NCBI GenBank assembly: GCA_002352205.1
Contig: DEHZ01000007.1
Location: 1-44,852 of the forward strand
Reading direction: 5' to 3'
DNA: 44,852 nucleotides
Origin: Flavobacterium sp. UBA2787
GTDB taxonomy: Bacteria > Bacteroidota > Bacteroidia > Flavobacteriales > Flavobacteriaceae
Shown here piece after piece: positions 7,699 through 16,153 of this stretch. The translations under genes were made by a program, and so were the position numbers. Within the stretch, counting starts at the first letter, position 1, and each line of letters begins with the position of its first letter. The notes below the pieces were generated by a model, which was given only the letters and a program-made list of their open reading frames with translations, ran no database searches and was not told the DNA's origin.

Positions 7699-8379
7699 AT
7701 GTTTAAACATTTTAAAATAATCAACCAAGAACCAATTCGTTTTGTGGTCGCTATTCCGACCATCAATCGAGCAGATTTATTGAACGAAGCTCTTGCTCAC
7801 TATTTTACTGATTTTAAAGAAACACTCATCGTGATTTGCGATAACGGAAATCAGGAAATTGTCAGCCGTGAACATAATTTTGTTATTCATAGACCTGAAA
7901 CCAATTTAGGAGTAGCCAAAAGTTGGAATTTGCTGATGGAATTTGCCGAAAAACAAAAAGCCACGCATGTATTAATGCTTAACGATGATATTTATTTAGG
8001 CAAAACAGAAATCCAAATTCAATCTGTTTTACAAATTTGGAAAAACATGGACTTTATCAATTCCTACCAACAATGGAGTTCTTATATTCTTACTGTTAAG
8101 GCTTGGAAAGAATTTGGAAAATTTGATGAAAATATTTTTCCTGCCTATTTTGAAGATAATGATGCTCACTATCGCATGAAACTACTTGATATGAATATGG
8201 TTTATACGGAAAAACTCAATCCGGTTATTTTTCGAAATTCGATGACGATCGATAAAGATGAGACACTTAATGAGAATTTTTTGAAAAACCGATCCTATTA
8301 CATCAAAAAGTGGGGTGGTGTTCCCGATAAAGAAAAATACCTTAGACCATTCAATTCTATTCCGGTAGAATTGAAATAA
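7699..8379 (+). CDS. Family 2-like glycosyltransferase (GT-A fold)
   Basis: 226 residues. The N-terminal beta-strand and loop RFVVAIPTINRADLLNEAL is the nucleotide-sugar binding start of GT2-type enzymes. LMLNDDIYLG (Asp96-Asp97) is in the position of the metal-binding DXD motif, and later FPAYFEDNDAHYRMKLL resembles the ED acceptor/catalytic region of rhamnosyl- and galactosyl-transferase-like GT2 proteins. There is no transmembrane segment. It stands alone with its own promoter and terminator and is not in a polysaccharide cluster, so sugar donor and acceptor cannot be named. Confidence 0.85.
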   Translation: MFKHFKIINQEPIRFVVAIPTINRADLLNEALAHYFTDFKETLIVICDNGNQEIVSREHNFVIHRPETNLGVAKSWNLLMEFAEKQKATHVLMLNDDIYLGKTEIQIQSVLQIWKNMDFINSYQQWSSYILTVKAWKEFGKFDENIFPAYFEDNDAHYRMKLLDMNMVYTEKLNPVIFRNSMTIDKDETLNENFLKNRSYYIKKWGGVPDKEKYLRPFNSIPVELK

Positions 8380-8380
8380 A

Positions 8381-8413
8381 AAAAGAGCTGTTTAATTACA
8401 AAACAGCTCTTTT
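8381..8413. terminator. Bidirectional terminator
   Basis: A perfect 13-bp inverted repeat (8381-8393 with 8401-8413) with a 7-nt loop begins 2 nt after the glycosyltransferase stop. Its T-tract on the + strand and A-tract on the left also serve the convergent fasciclin gene. Confidence 0.9.
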
Positions 8414-8434
8414 AATGAAAAAACAGTAACACTT

Positions 8435-9010
8435 TTATTTTGGCATCACTACGGTATCAATGGCGTGAATTACACCGTTTGAAGCAGCTACATCAGCAAT
8501 TACTACTGTAGCTTTTCCTCCGTTTGCATCAGTCAAAATTACTTTTCCATCGGTTAGACTTAATGTGATTTTTCCCCCTTGAAGGGTTGTAACTTCAAAT
8601 TTTCCATTGTTTCCATTGATGGCTTCAACTACCTGAGCAGCTTCAAATTTTCCGGCTACAACATGATAGGTTAGCACAGAAGCTAATTTTTCTTTATTTT
8701 CAGGTTTTAGTAGAGTTTCTACAGTTCCTGCAGGAAGTTTTTCAAATGCAGCATTTGTTGGAGCAAATACGGTAAATGGGCCTTCGCCACTTAAAGTTTC
8801 TGCTAATTCTGCTGCTCCAACAGCAGTTACTAAGGTGCTGAAATCTGCATTACCCGAAGCAACGCCAACAATGTTTGGTGTTTCAACTACTTCAACCGGT
8901 TCTTCTACAGTTACAACTTCTTCTACAGCTTCTTCTTTTTTAGCTTCGCCACATGAGGTTACAAGCATTCCAACGAGTGACAAGATAGTTAGTGATTTGA
9001 TTAATTTCAT
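8435..9010 (-). CDS. Fasciclin (FAS1) domain lipoprotein
   Basis: 191 residues from the ATG at 9010. MKLIKSLTILSLVGMLVTSC is a signal peptide with a lipobox Cys20, which is why I prefer this start to the in-frame upstream ATG at 9049. A Glu/Val-rich linker (EEAVEEVVTVEEPVEVVE) is followed by one FAS1 domain, about residues 52-191. The domain has the conserved H1 box (GPFTVFAPTNAAFEKLP) and H2-type region, and ends VIHAIDTVVMPK. FAS1 domains mediate adhesion or matrix interactions; a surface-exposed lipoprotein is likely. Monocistronic. Confidence 0.93.
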   Translation of the reverse strand: MKLIKSLTILSLVGMLVTSCGEAKKEEAVEEVVTVEEPVEVVETPNIVGVASGNADFSTLVTAVGAAELAETLSGEGPFTVFAPTNAAFEKLPAGTVETLLKPENKEKLASVLTYHVVAGKFEAAQVVEAINGNNGKFEVTTLQGGKITLSLTDGKVILTDANGGKATVVIADVAASNGVIHAIDTVVMPK

Positions 9011-9128
9011 TTTAGTTTTTTTTATAATTAGATTGTAAATGTAGAGCATTAATTAGTTTTGTTTAACATATTTAACAAAAGATTAAACAAAGTTTATCGG
9101 TCGTAATTAATTATTTACAATTTAGTTT

Positions 9129-9163
9129 CCTGAGATGCCTCCTTCGTCGGCATGACAAGATTG
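9129..9163 (-). repeat. Dispersed hairpin repeat unit (TGTCAT-family), minus orientation
   Basis: Read on the minus strand this contains AATCTTGTCATGCCGACG, then AAGGAGGCATCTCAGG. It is the same unit as those in 22411-22660, with a TGCC/GGCA stem around GACGAAGGA. It is followed on the + strand by CCGCAACCCGCAAC low-complexity sequence. It lies in the gap between the fasciclin and aspartate kinase genes. Confidence 0.7.
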
Positions 9164-9206
9164 GGGTAACCCGCAACCCGCAACTTGAAACCTGAAACAA
9201 AAAAAA

Positions 9207-10460
9207 CTACTCCCTCGTAACCACCTGCAACGTCTCTCTACTAATCTGCTTTACCAAAACTTCCTTGTTTTCTTCTACAGTCTGAGCTGCTTTTTCTGTA
9301 AAATGACGAATCGTGTACAACGAAACATTTTCGTTATACGAAACCTTGAACTTTTTAGAAAGAACCGTTTTCAACTCAGGAAAGTTCCCAAATTTATCCT
9401 CAATACACACCGAAAAACTAATCGCAGTATTCTGAATCAAACTCACTTTCATTTTATAATCGTGAAACAACGCAAAAATCTCGCTGATATTTTCCTCCAT
9501 AATAAACGAAAAATCAATCGACGAAAGCGAAATCAACAATTGATTCTTTTTCACAATAAAACACGACGTTTGTGGTTCCAAATCCGCTCCCTTATACACT
9601 CTCGTACCCGGTAACAGCGGATTAACAAACGACTTCACAAACAACGGAATCTCCTTTTTTTGCAAAGGTTGCAGCGTTTTCGGATGTATAACCGAAGCTC
9701 CGTAAAACGCCAACTCAATCGCTTCGCGATACGAAATCTGATTCAGCAAAATAGCATTATCAAAATACCTCGGATCGGCATTCAAAACACCAGGAACATC
9801 TTTCCAAATCGTCACACTTTCCGCATTCAAACAATACGCAAAAATAGCCGCCGTATAATCCGAACCTTCACGACCCAATGTTGTAGTAAAATTATTTTCA
9901 TCCGAACCTAAAAAACCTTGCGTGATATTCAACGATTTTCGTTTTACATTCTTCGAAATTAGTTTTTGCGTTTGCTCCCAATCCACAATCGCATCACGAT
10001 ACGTCGCATCGGTTTTTATAAACTGACGAACATCCAACCAATTGTTTTTCAAGTTACTATGGTTAAAATAATGACTCACAATCGTCGTCGAAATAATCTC
10101 CCCATAACTCACCACCTGATCATACACAAAGTTATAATTCGGCGATTTATTGTGACTCAAAAAATAATCCAACTCTTCAAAATGAGCATTCACCGCTCTA
10201 TAAACCGGATGTTTATCGTCTTCAAACAATTCCAACAAAATCTGGTTATGGTACTTTCGCACTTCCTGAATCGATGCTTTCAACTCAGCCGATTTCTCAA
10301 AATAATGCTTAATCACAACTTCCAACGCATTCGTGGTTTTTCCCATCGCAGAAATCACGAGTAATACATCATCGTGCCCCACTTTTTGCAACACAGACAA
10401 TACGTTTTTTACACCTTCGGCATCTTTCACGGATGCTCCTCCAAATTTGAATATTTTCAT
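9207..10460 (-). CDS. Aspartate kinase (monofunctional, lysC-type)
   Basis: 417 residues. It phosphorylates aspartate, the first step toward lysine, threonine, methionine and diaminopimelate. The N-terminal MKIFKFGGASV carries the ATP-binding KFGG motif. TTTLGREGSDYTAA at about residues 190-205 and WKDVPGVLNADPR at about 218-230 are aspartokinase signatures. Residues from about 305 form the C-terminal ACT-type regulatory region. The protein ends before any homoserine dehydrogenase domain, so it is not a ThrA fusion. The stop of the GNAT gene lies 40 nt upstream on the same strand, so the two are probably cotranscribed. I cannot say which end-product feeds back on it. Confidence 0.93.
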   Translation of the reverse strand: MKIFKFGGASVKDAEGVKNVLSVLQKVGHDDVLLVISAMGKTTNALEVVIKHYFEKSAELKASIQEVRKYHNQILLELFEDDKHPVYRAVNAHFEELDYFLSHNKSPNYNFVYDQVVSYGEIISTTIVSHYFNHSNLKNNWLDVRQFIKTDATYRDAIVDWEQTQKLISKNVKRKSLNITQGFLGSDENNFTTTLGREGSDYTAAIFAYCLNAESVTIWKDVPGVLNADPRYFDNAILLNQISYREAIELAFYGASVIHPKTLQPLQKKEIPLFVKSFVNPLLPGTRVYKGADLEPQTSCFIVKKNQLLISLSSIDFSFIMEENISEIFALFHDYKMKVSLIQNTAISFSVCIEDKFGNFPELKTVLSKKFKVSYNENVSLYTIRHFTEKAAQTVEENKEVLVKQISRETLQVVTRE

Positions 10461-10465
10461 GAGTT

Positions 10466-10502
10466 CAATTAGTCAATTTGCCTATGTGGCAATTAGTCAA
10501 TT
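10466..10502. repeat. 13-bp direct repeat in the aspartate kinase-GNAT gap
   Basis: CAATTAGTCAATT occurs at 10466-10478 and again at 10490-10502, overlapping the GNAT stop codon. It is a low-complexity intergenic word with no known role. Confidence 0.6.
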
Positions 10503-10974
10503 AGTTATTTTTCAAAAATTTTTCGATTCCTTCCTCATCCATCTGCACCACTCGCCAATCATCCAACAACTTCGCACCCGATTTTTCATAAAATCGAATC
10601 GCCGGTTCATTCCAATCCAGCACATTCCATTCAATGCGTCGCACCCCGTCTTTCTTGCCTTGCTTCATAATTTCGGTGTACAATGCCAAACCCGCTCCGG
10701 TGCCACGATGAGCTTCCTTCACAATCAAATCTTCCAAATGAATCGTCTTCCCTTTCCAAGTCGAATACCGATAATAATACAACGCCATTCCAATGATTTC
10801 ACCATTCAATTCGGCCACAACCGTTTGAAACAGTGGCTTTTCTCCAAAACCATCACGTTCTAAATCGGCAACCGTAACGACTACTGCATCAGGTTCTTTT
10901 TCAAAAACAGCGAGTTCCTGAATCAATCCTAACACCGCCGTCATATCGCTTAGTTCTCCTTTTCTAATGTTCAT
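10501..10974 (-). CDS. GNAT family N-acetyltransferase (diamine/thialysine acetyltransferase-like)
   Basis: 157 residues, full-length for a GNAT enzyme. The acetyl-CoA pyrophosphate-binding turn is VKEAHRGTGAGLALYTEI (Q/R-x-x-G-x-G/A pattern). The N-terminal block ELAVFEKEPDAVVVT, then RDGFGEKPLF, and the C-terminal block WNVLDWNEPAIRFYEKSGA follow the spermidine/spermine and thialysine acetyltransferase (SSAT) subfamily. A small amine or lysine analogue is therefore the likely substrate. It lies upstream of aspartate kinase on the same strand. Its 5' side abuts the dispersed ~142-nt element, 10 nt away. Confidence 0.88.
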   Translation of the reverse strand: MNIRKGELSDMTAVLGLIQELAVFEKEPDAVVVTVADLERDGFGEKPLFQTVVAELNGEIIGMALYYYRYSTWKGKTIHLEDLIVKEAHRGTGAGLALYTEIMKQGKKDGVRRIEWNVLDWNEPAIRFYEKSGAKLLDDWRVVQMDEEGIEKFLKNN

Positions 10975-10983
10975 TTTTTTTCA

Positions 10984-11125
10984 GAAGCTATTCCCGCCAT
11001 CCGCTACAAGTCCTCGCCCCAGAGCTAAAAATACTATAAACCGGCAAGAGCTTCCGCTGGTCGCTTTGCCGCTTTAAGCATTTTAAAGCTCTGTTGCTGC
11101 GGGCTTACCGCTACTGTCAGGGCTA
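10984..11125. repeat. Dispersed ~142-nt structured repeat, copy A
   Basis: It shares conserved ends (GAAGCTATT-CCCGC at the left, GGGCTA at the right) and an almost invariant core, GAGCTTCCGCTGGTCGCT at 11048-11065, with copy B at 22224-22366. The core is flanked by CGGCAA (11042-11047) and TTGCCG (11066-11071), a stem whose bases covary with copy B. The word CCGCTAC occurs near both ends of this copy. It lies between the divergent GNAT and fbp genes and looks richer in G+C than its surroundings. No coding potential is convincing. Confidence 0.8.
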
Positions 11126-11176
11126 TTAATCGTGCACAAAAGTACAATTCTTTAACATAACACAATAATAATCTGG

Positions 11177-11203
11177 TTTGTATCACAAAAATTTCGATAT
11201 TTG
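11177..11203 (+). promoter_or_regulatory. Candidate fbp promoter
   Basis: TTTG at 11177-11180 and GATATTTG at 11196-11203 (7 of 8 matches to TAnnTTTG) with a 15-nt spacer, shorter than usual. The ATG is 30 nt downstream. It lies after repeat copy A, so that repeat would not be in the fbp leader. Confidence 0.4.
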
Positions 11204-11233
11204 TGCCACTAATACAACTACAACGTTTGCGAA

Positions 11234-12241
11234 ATGGAAGAAAGAAACAAAACACTGGGTGAGTTCATCATCGAAAAGCAAGAAGAATTTCAATACTCAA
11301 CAGGAGAATTATCACGAATCATCAACTCCATCAGACTAGCAGCCAAAGTAGTGAACTACAAAGTAAACAAAGCCGGATTGGTTGATATCGTAGGAGCAGC
11401 AGGCGAACAAAACATTCAAGGAGAAGACCAACAAAAGCTAGATGTTTATGCTAACGAAGTCTTTATTCAAACCCTTATCAACCGAGAAATTGCGTGCGGA
11501 ATCGCGTCTGAAGAAAACGATGATTTTATCACTGTGGCCGGTAGCGACAATAGTCATAACAACAAATATGTCGTTTTAATGGATCCACTTGACGGTTCAT
11601 CTAATATTGATGTAAACGTTTCTGTTGGAACTATTTTCTCCGTTTACCGCCGTAAAACTCCTATGGGAACACCTGTAGCAATTGAAGATTTTCTTCAACC
11701 CGGCGTGAGTCAAGTAGCAGCCGGATATGTAATTTACGGAACTTCAACAATGTTAGTATATACCACAGGTCACGGTGTAAACGGATTTACGTTAAACCCG
11801 GCGATTGGTACATTTTACCTTTCCCACCCAAATATGCGTTATTCCGAATCAGGAAATATTTACTCAATTAATGAAGGAAACTATGTTCATTTTCCGCAAG
11901 GTGTAAAAGATTATTTAAAATATTGTCAGTTGGAAGAAGAAGATCGTCCGTACACTTCCCGTTATATCGGAAGTTTGGTTTCCGATTTTCATAGAAACAT
12001 GATTAAAGGCGGAATTTATATTTACCCAACAAGTTCAAAAGCTCCAAATGGTAAACTTCGTTTATTATACGAATGCAACCCAATGGCCTTTTTAGCAGAA
12101 CAATCCGGTGGAAAAGCGTCTGACGGCTTCAACCGAATTATGGAAATTCAACCCACCGAATTACATCAACGTGTTCCCTTCTTTTGCGGTAGCCGAAAAA
12201 TGGTAGAAAAGGCAGAAGAGTTTATGGCGAAATATAGATAA
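11234..12241 (+). CDS. fbp: Fructose-1,6-bisphosphatase, class I
   Basis: 335 residues, normal for class I FBPase. It hydrolyses fructose 1,6-bisphosphate to fructose 6-phosphate in gluconeogenesis. The metal-binding motif [10 protein letters not shown] at 117-126 is intact, preceded by the EE-N metal region in GIASEEND at about residue 95. Later signatures are [38 protein letters not shown] and the C-terminal SGGKASDGF. The start is the ATG at 11234, 30 nt after a candidate promoter. It is monocistronic; a strong palindromic terminator follows 70 nt after the stop. Confidence 0.97.
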   Translation: MEERNKTLGEFIIEKQEEFQYSTGELSRIINSIRLAAKVVNYKVNKAGLVDIVGAAGEQNIQGEDQQKLDVYANEVFIQTLINREIACGIASEENDDFITVAGSDNSHNNKYVVLMDPLDGSSNIDVNVSVGTIFSVYRRKTPMGTPVAIEDFLQPGVSQVAAGYVIYGTSTMLVYTTGHGVNGFTLNPAIGTFYLSHPNMRYSESGNIYSINEGNYVHFPQGVKDYLKYCQLEEEDRPYTSRYIGSLVSDFHRNMIKGGIYIYPTSSKAPNGKLRLLYECNPMAFLAEQSGGKASDGFNRIMEIQPTELHQRVPFFCGSRKMVEKAEEFMAKYR

Positions 12242-12311
12242 CTTCTTACTCTTATTGGTTTAAAAGTTTAAAATTGTTTAAGAGTTTAAAAGTATACCAC
12301 TTAGTCACAAT

Positions 12312-12340
12312 AAAGCCCTGAAATTTCAGGGCTTTTTGCT
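12312..12340. terminator. Palindromic terminator after fbp
   Basis: A perfect 24-nt palindrome (12312-12335) built on AAAGCCCTGAAA and its complement, followed by Ts. An identical 24-nt copy lies at 12837-12860. Confidence 0.88.
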
Positions 12341-12442
12341 AAGTATTTAAGATCTTACGTTTTTAAATTTAAACAAAGATTTCCGGTACAGTTTTATAAA
12401 AGTGACACCATCTATCAATTTGTTGAATAACTATACTATTAG

Positions 12443-12727
12443 TTAATTACAACCTGGAAAATCATTGCAGTCGAAATCGGCACAATCGATAAAACCATCT
12501 CCATCATCATCAATACCATTATCACAAATCTCAGTTAAACAATTTGGACTTTCCTCACAATCAAGATCCTCACAATCAATAAAGCCATCACCATCATCAT
12601 CAATACCATTGTTGCAAATTTCAACTTTTGGATTTTTGTCGTCACTTGAGCAATTAGTAAAGAATATAAAAGAGGAAAGAAAATAAAAAAGAATTAATAC
12701 TTTGAATTGTTTGTTTATTGGTTTCAT
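12443..12727 (-). CDS. Tiny lipoprotein with two DDDGDG calcium-binding-like repeats
   Basis: 94 residues. A signal peptide ends at the lipobox FFTNC (Cys27). The mature part is almost entirely two tandem copies of a ~27-residue unit: EICNNGIDDDGDGFIDCEDLDC and EICDNGIDDDGDGFIDCADFDC, each followed by a short spacer and one more Cys. The unit resembles the acidic MopE-type metal-binding repeats found in large secreted proteins, and a related motif ends the unfinished protein at the right edge of the window. Calcium binding and disulfides are inferred from the acidic loop and paired Cys. It is flanked by identical terminators and is likely transcribed alone. Confidence 0.82.
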   Translation of the reverse strand: MKPINKQFKVLILFYFLSSFIFFTNCSSDDKNPKVEICNNGIDDDGDGFIDCEDLDCEESPNCLTEICDNGIDDDGDGFIDCADFDCNDFPGCN

Positions 12728-12836
12728 AATTTTAAGTTTTTAGTTACTAAATTTTTGAAACAAAATGAAAATAAATTTAAACAATAAAAATGTAATTCTT
12801 TTGGTTTTTGATGTTAAAAATGCTTTTTTAAAAACA

Positions 12837-12860
12837 AAAGCCCTGAAATTTCAGGGCTTT
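12837..12860. terminator. Palindromic terminator, second copy
   Basis: Identical to the 24-nt palindrome at 12312-12335. It sits 4 nt after the stop of the TerB-like gene on the minus strand, with A-rich sequence downstream in that direction. Confidence 0.85.
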
Positions 12861-12864
12861 ATTA

Positions 12865-13296
12865 TTATTTATTCATGTTTTGCATTTCAAACAAAAACGT
12901 ATCCAAATCTACATTGAGTACTAAAAGTGATAAAGCTTTGTCAACAATATAATTCACGTTTCCTGGCGTAAATCCTAATGCCAAAGCAAATTTGATTAAT
13001 ATTTCTTTTTGTTTCGGCCCTAGTATATGATCGGTGTAAACCATTCTCGCCAAATCGTACAAACGCTCTAAACGGTGAATGTATAAATAAGGTGGATTAA
13101 TTGGATATTTCATAGGATTATCCATAATTTCATCATATTCATCCTTAGATATTTCCAAGTTTTTGGCCAATTTATCAATAAATTCTCTTTCCTCCACGGT
13201 AATGTCACCATCGCTTAACGCCACACGTACAATGGCCGAAAAGTGACCTTTATTTCTATTTTTAAATCCGCTATCAAATAAATCTGAAATTGACAT
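12865..13296 (-). CDS. TerB-like (tellurite resistance protein B family) protein
   Basis: 143 residues, all helical in appearance. FSAIVRVALSDGDITVEEREFIDKLAKNLEIS is the acidic two-helix core with the D-GD-I---E motif of TerB/DjlA-N domains, which bind divalent metal. The second half (ILGPKQKEILIKFALALGF) repeats the helical pattern. No other ter genes are nearby, so it is an isolated TerB-like protein rather than part of a tellurite operon. TATATTTG at 13319-13326 on this strand is a perfect -7 box 22 nt upstream. The function is not defined. Confidence 0.85.
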   Translation of the reverse strand: MSISDLFDSGFKNRNKGHFSAIVRVALSDGDITVEEREFIDKLAKNLEISKDEYDEIMDNPMKYPINPPYLYIHRLERLYDLARMVYTDHILGPKQKEILIKFALALGFTPGNVNYIVDKALSLLVLNVDLDTFLFEMQNMNK

Positions 13297-13318
13297 AAGT
13301 TTGCTTTAAATTATTGTG

Positions 13319-13326
13319 CAAATATA
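13319..13326 (-). promoter_or_regulatory. Putative -7 element of the TerB-like gene
   Basis: Minus-strand TATATTTG matches TAnnTTTG perfectly, 22 nt upstream of the ATG. No -33 match is visible. Confidence 0.45.
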
Positions 13327-13434
13327 ATTCTATTTCCAATTTTTTTTATGAAATCCGCAAAAATTCTTTTCAAAAATTCTTTTTCTTTAACATCATTTTA
13401 AAGGTTTCAATTCCAACAGTTTCAAAATAAATCG

Positions 13435-13442
13435 TAAGTTTG
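13435..13442 (+). promoter_or_regulatory. Putative -7 element of the HupE/UreJ-like gene
   Basis: TAAGTTTG matches TAnnTTTG perfectly, 30 nt upstream of the ATG at 13473. Confidence 0.5.
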
Positions 13443-13472
13443 AACACCCTAAGTTTTAAAATCTATTAATCT

Positions 13473-14066
13473 ATGTCAGAATTCTGGTTATACTTTAACA
13501 TTGGTCTTCAACACGTCCTCGATATTGACGGCTACGATCACGTGCTTTTTCTCATCGCCCTAACGGTTCCTTATGCTTTTAAAGACTGGAAACGTGTGCT
13601 CATTTTGGTCTCACTTTTTACGTTAGGTCATACGTTGGCTCTTATGCTTTCCGTTTTTGAAGTTGTCATTATTAAAGCTAGTTTGGTCGAATTTCTTATT
13701 CCGATTACTATTTTAATTACTGCATTTTTTCATCTTTTTACAGCCGGAAAATCGGGTAAAAAAGAGAGTATTACGTTCGTTGCATTTGTCACTTTGTTTT
13801 TCGGAATTATTCACGGATTAGGTTTCTCTAACTATTTTAAATCCATTTTACCCGGTGAAAAAGTTGATAAATTAGTGCCACTTTTAGAATTTGCACTCGG
13901 AATTGAAGTAGCTCAAATCATAGTTGTATTAATTGTTTTACTTTTGTCGTATATTGTTCAAACATTTTTCCGTTTTTCTAAGCGGGATTGGACATTGGTT
14001 ATGTCGTCCTTCGTGATTGGAGTAGTTCTTCCAATGATCATCGGCAGCGACATTTGGAAAGGATAA
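13473..14066 (+). CDS. HupE/UreJ family membrane protein
   Basis: 197 residues with about six hydrophobic segments. Conserved histidine motifs of the family are present: GLQHVLDIDGYDHVLF near the N-terminus, LFTLGHTLALML, and GIIHGLGFSNYF mid-protein. HupE/UreJ proteins are implicated in nickel or cobalt uptake. No hydrogenase or urease genes are in the window, so the substrate here is uncertain. The dCMP deaminase gene starts 23 nt later on the same strand and the S41 protease follows, so the three may be one transcript. Confidence 0.87.
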   Translation: MSEFWLYFNIGLQHVLDIDGYDHVLFLIALTVPYAFKDWKRVLILVSLFTLGHTLALMLSVFEVVIIKASLVEFLIPITILITAFFHLFTAGKSGKKESITFVAFVTLFFGIIHGLGFSNYFKSILPGEKVDKLVPLLEFALGIEVAQIIVVLIVLLLSYIVQTFFRFSKRDWTLVMSSFVIGVVLPMIIGSDIWKG

Positions 14067-14089
14067 AGTTATACAATGGATGTTAAAAA

Positions 14090-14518
14090 ATGAATAAAAA
14101 GAAATTAAATAAATATGACAAAGCCTACCTTCGTATTGCTAAAGAATGGAGTCGTTTGTCGTATTGCAAACGCAAGCAAGTAGGTGCCATTATCGTGAAA
14201 GACCGAATGATTATTTCGGATGGTTACAACGGAACACCGTCGGGTTTTGAAAATTGTTGCGAAGACGAAAATAATATTACAAAATGGTATGTGCTTCACG
14301 CAGAGGCAAATGCAATTTTAAAAGTTGCCGGTTCAACCCAATCTTGTGAAGGAGCCACACTTTACATCACCTTATCTCCGTGTAAAGAATGCAGTAAACT
14401 CATTCATCAATCCGGAATAAAAAGAGTGGTGTATCACGCGGGTTACAAAGATGATAGCGGAATTCAATTTTTAGTAAAAGCAGGTGTGGAAGTAGAATTA
14501 ATTGAAGAATTAGAATAA
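14090..14518 (+). CDS. dCMP deaminase (deoxycytidylate/cytidine deaminase family)
   Basis: 142 residues. The zinc-dependent deaminase motif is complete: HAEAN with ligand His70 and proton-shuttle Glu72, and SPCKECSKLI with zinc ligands Cys98 and Cys101. The N-terminal MRIA-like segment YLRIAKEWSRLSYCKRKQVGAIIVKD and GYNGTPSGFENC are typical of ComEB/dCMP deaminases. The enzyme turns dCMP into dUMP for thymidylate synthesis. It lies 26 nt upstream of the S41 protease gene, which starts with GTG. Confidence 0.93.
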   Translation: MNKKKLNKYDKAYLRIAKEWSRLSYCKRKQVGAIIVKDRMIISDGYNGTPSGFENCCEDENNITKWYVLHAEANAILKVAGSTQSCEGATLYITLSPCKECSKLIHQSGIKRVVYHAGYKDDSGIQFLVKAGVEVELIEELE

Positions 14519-14544
14519 TCTTTTCTTGAGTAAGAAAACAGACA

Positions 14545-16116
14545 GTGAAAATCAAAAAAATATATTGGCCAATTGTACTCTTTTCTGCTATTGCATTAGG
14601 AGTGATTGTGGGAGGGAAATTAAACACATTTTCTCCTCAGGCTTCTTATTCGCCAAATAGTCACAAAAGTAAACTCAACCGTTTAATCGATTTTATCGAA
14701 AGAGACTATGTAGATCAGGTTGATACGGATAGCATTGTTGATTTAACCGTAAACGGAATTTTGGAAAAATTAGACCCTCACTCCGTTTACATCTCAAAAA
14801 GTGAATTTGATGAAGTTTCAGAATCAATGCGTGGTGATTTTGTGGGAATTGGCGTGAATTTTTATATGTATAAAGATTCTGTAGCTGTAATCAAACCTCT
14901 GCATGGCGGACCTTCAGAAAAAGCAGGAATCAAGTCCGGAGATAGAATTTTGTATGCCGACAAGTATAAATTATTTGGAAGAAAATTGCCAAACGATTCT
15001 CTTTTTCCAAAATTAAAAGGCGAAGTAGGTTCAGAAGTTACGCTGACACTTTTTAGAAAAAGCGAAAACAAACAACTTAAAGTCAAATTAAAACGCGATG
15101 TCATTCCGATAAAAAGTGTGGATGTTGCTTTGATGATTGAACCTGCTATTGGCTATATAAAAATCAATCGATTTGCCGAATCAACATACAAAGAATACAA
15201 GGAGGGGCTTTTAAAACTCAAAGCAAAAGGAGCAAAAACCATCGTGATTGATGTGCGAGACAATGGCGGTGGCTATTTAGACCAAGCCGTTAAAATTGCC
15301 GATGATTTTCTGGTAAAAGATGCTCCCATTGTTTCCACCAAAAATAAAAAAGGACGAGTTGATAAAACAAAAGCAACGAGTGGCGGACTTTTTGAAAGCG
15401 GTAAAATAATTGTTTTAATCAACGAAAATTCAGCTTCTGCTTCCGAAATTTTAGCCGGAGCCATTCAGGATAACGACAGAGGTCAGATTATCGGGCGACG
15501 TTCCTTCGGAAAAGGGTTGGTGCAACGCGAAATGGATTTAGGAGATGGTTCGGCTGTTCGTTTAACTGTTGCCAGATATTATACACCTTCCGGGCGTTCT
15601 ATCCAAAAACCGTATGTAGAAGGAAATGAAGATTATTTCAACGAATTTGAAAAGCGTTTTTACAGCGGAGAATTATACGAAAAAGACAGCATTAAAGTTG
15701 CCGACAGTTTAAAATTTAAAACTCTAAAAGGCAGAACGGTGTATGGCGGTGGCGGAATTATTCCCGATGTTTTTGTACCATTAAACGGAAAACACGGTGA
15801 TGAAGCCACCGAAATGTTAATGCAATCAGGAATTGTAAGCTATTTTGTGTTTGAACAATTAGACCAAAACCGAAAAGAATTTGGAGGATTGTCTTTTGAA
15901 TCATTTAAAAAGAAGTTCGAAGCAACTAACGTATATGTTGATAAATTTGAAAATTACCTCAAATCAAACGGAGTTTCACTCAATTTAGAAAGCCACAAAC
16001 CAATGGTGAAAAATTATTTGATGGCAGAATTTGCTCGTCAATTGTTTGATGAAGAAAAATACTTTGAAATTCGATTGAAAAACGATTTGATGATTCAGGA
16101 GGTTTTGAAGAAGTAA
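14545..16116 (+). CDS. S41 family C-terminal processing peptidase (CtpA/Prc-like)
   Basis: 523 residues starting at GTG. One N-terminal hydrophobic segment (IYWPIVLFSAIALGVIVGG) targets it to the periplasm as an anchored or exported protease. A PDZ domain spans about residues 95-175 (HGGPSEKAGIKSGDRIL). The catalytic core has the Ser/Lys dyad: NENSASASEILAGAIQDN with the middle Ser298, and GRRSFGKGLVQ with Lys323, exactly 25 residues apart as in E. coli Prc. Such proteases trim C-termini of envelope proteins. The C-terminal 130 residues are an extra helical region. It may be cotranscribed with dCMP deaminase. Confidence 0.94.
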   Translation: MKIKKIYWPIVLFSAIALGVIVGGKLNTFSPQASYSPNSHKSKLNRLIDFIERDYVDQVDTDSIVDLTVNGILEKLDPHSVYISKSEFDEVSESMRGDFVGIGVNFYMYKDSVAVIKPLHGGPSEKAGIKSGDRILYADKYKLFGRKLPNDSLFPKLKGEVGSEVTLTLFRKSENKQLKVKLKRDVIPIKSVDVALMIEPAIGYIKINRFAESTYKEYKEGLLKLKAKGAKTIVIDVRDNGGGYLDQAVKIADDFLVKDAPIVSTKNKKGRVDKTKATSGGLFESGKIIVLINENSASASEILAGAIQDNDRGQIIGRRSFGKGLVQREMDLGDGSAVRLTVARYYTPSGRSIQKPYVEGNEDYFNEFEKRFYSGELYEKDSIKVADSLKFKTLKGRTVYGGGGIIPDVFVPLNGKHGDEATEMLMQSGIVSYFVFEQLDQNRKEFGGLSFESFKKKFEATNVYVDKFENYLKSNGVSLNLESHKPMVKNYLMAEFARQLFDEEKYFEIRLKNDLMIQEVLKK

Positions 16117-16153
16117 ACTTTTTGTTTCAAGTTTCAAGTTTTGCAACCAACAA

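Noticed and set aside
9303-10364. Three consecutive + strand open frames opposite aspartate kinase
   Set aside because: They are antisense to a gene with clear family motifs, rich in Arg/Ile/Asn as expected of reverse-strand frames in this codon usage, and show no motif.
11034-11255. Minus-strand frame of 73 codons across repeat copy A and the fbp start
   Set aside because: It overlaps the repeat and the real fbp start and has no recognisable feature.
12865-13296. Tellurite resistance operon
   Set aside because: Only a single TerB-like gene is present, with no terA, terC, terD or terZ nearby.
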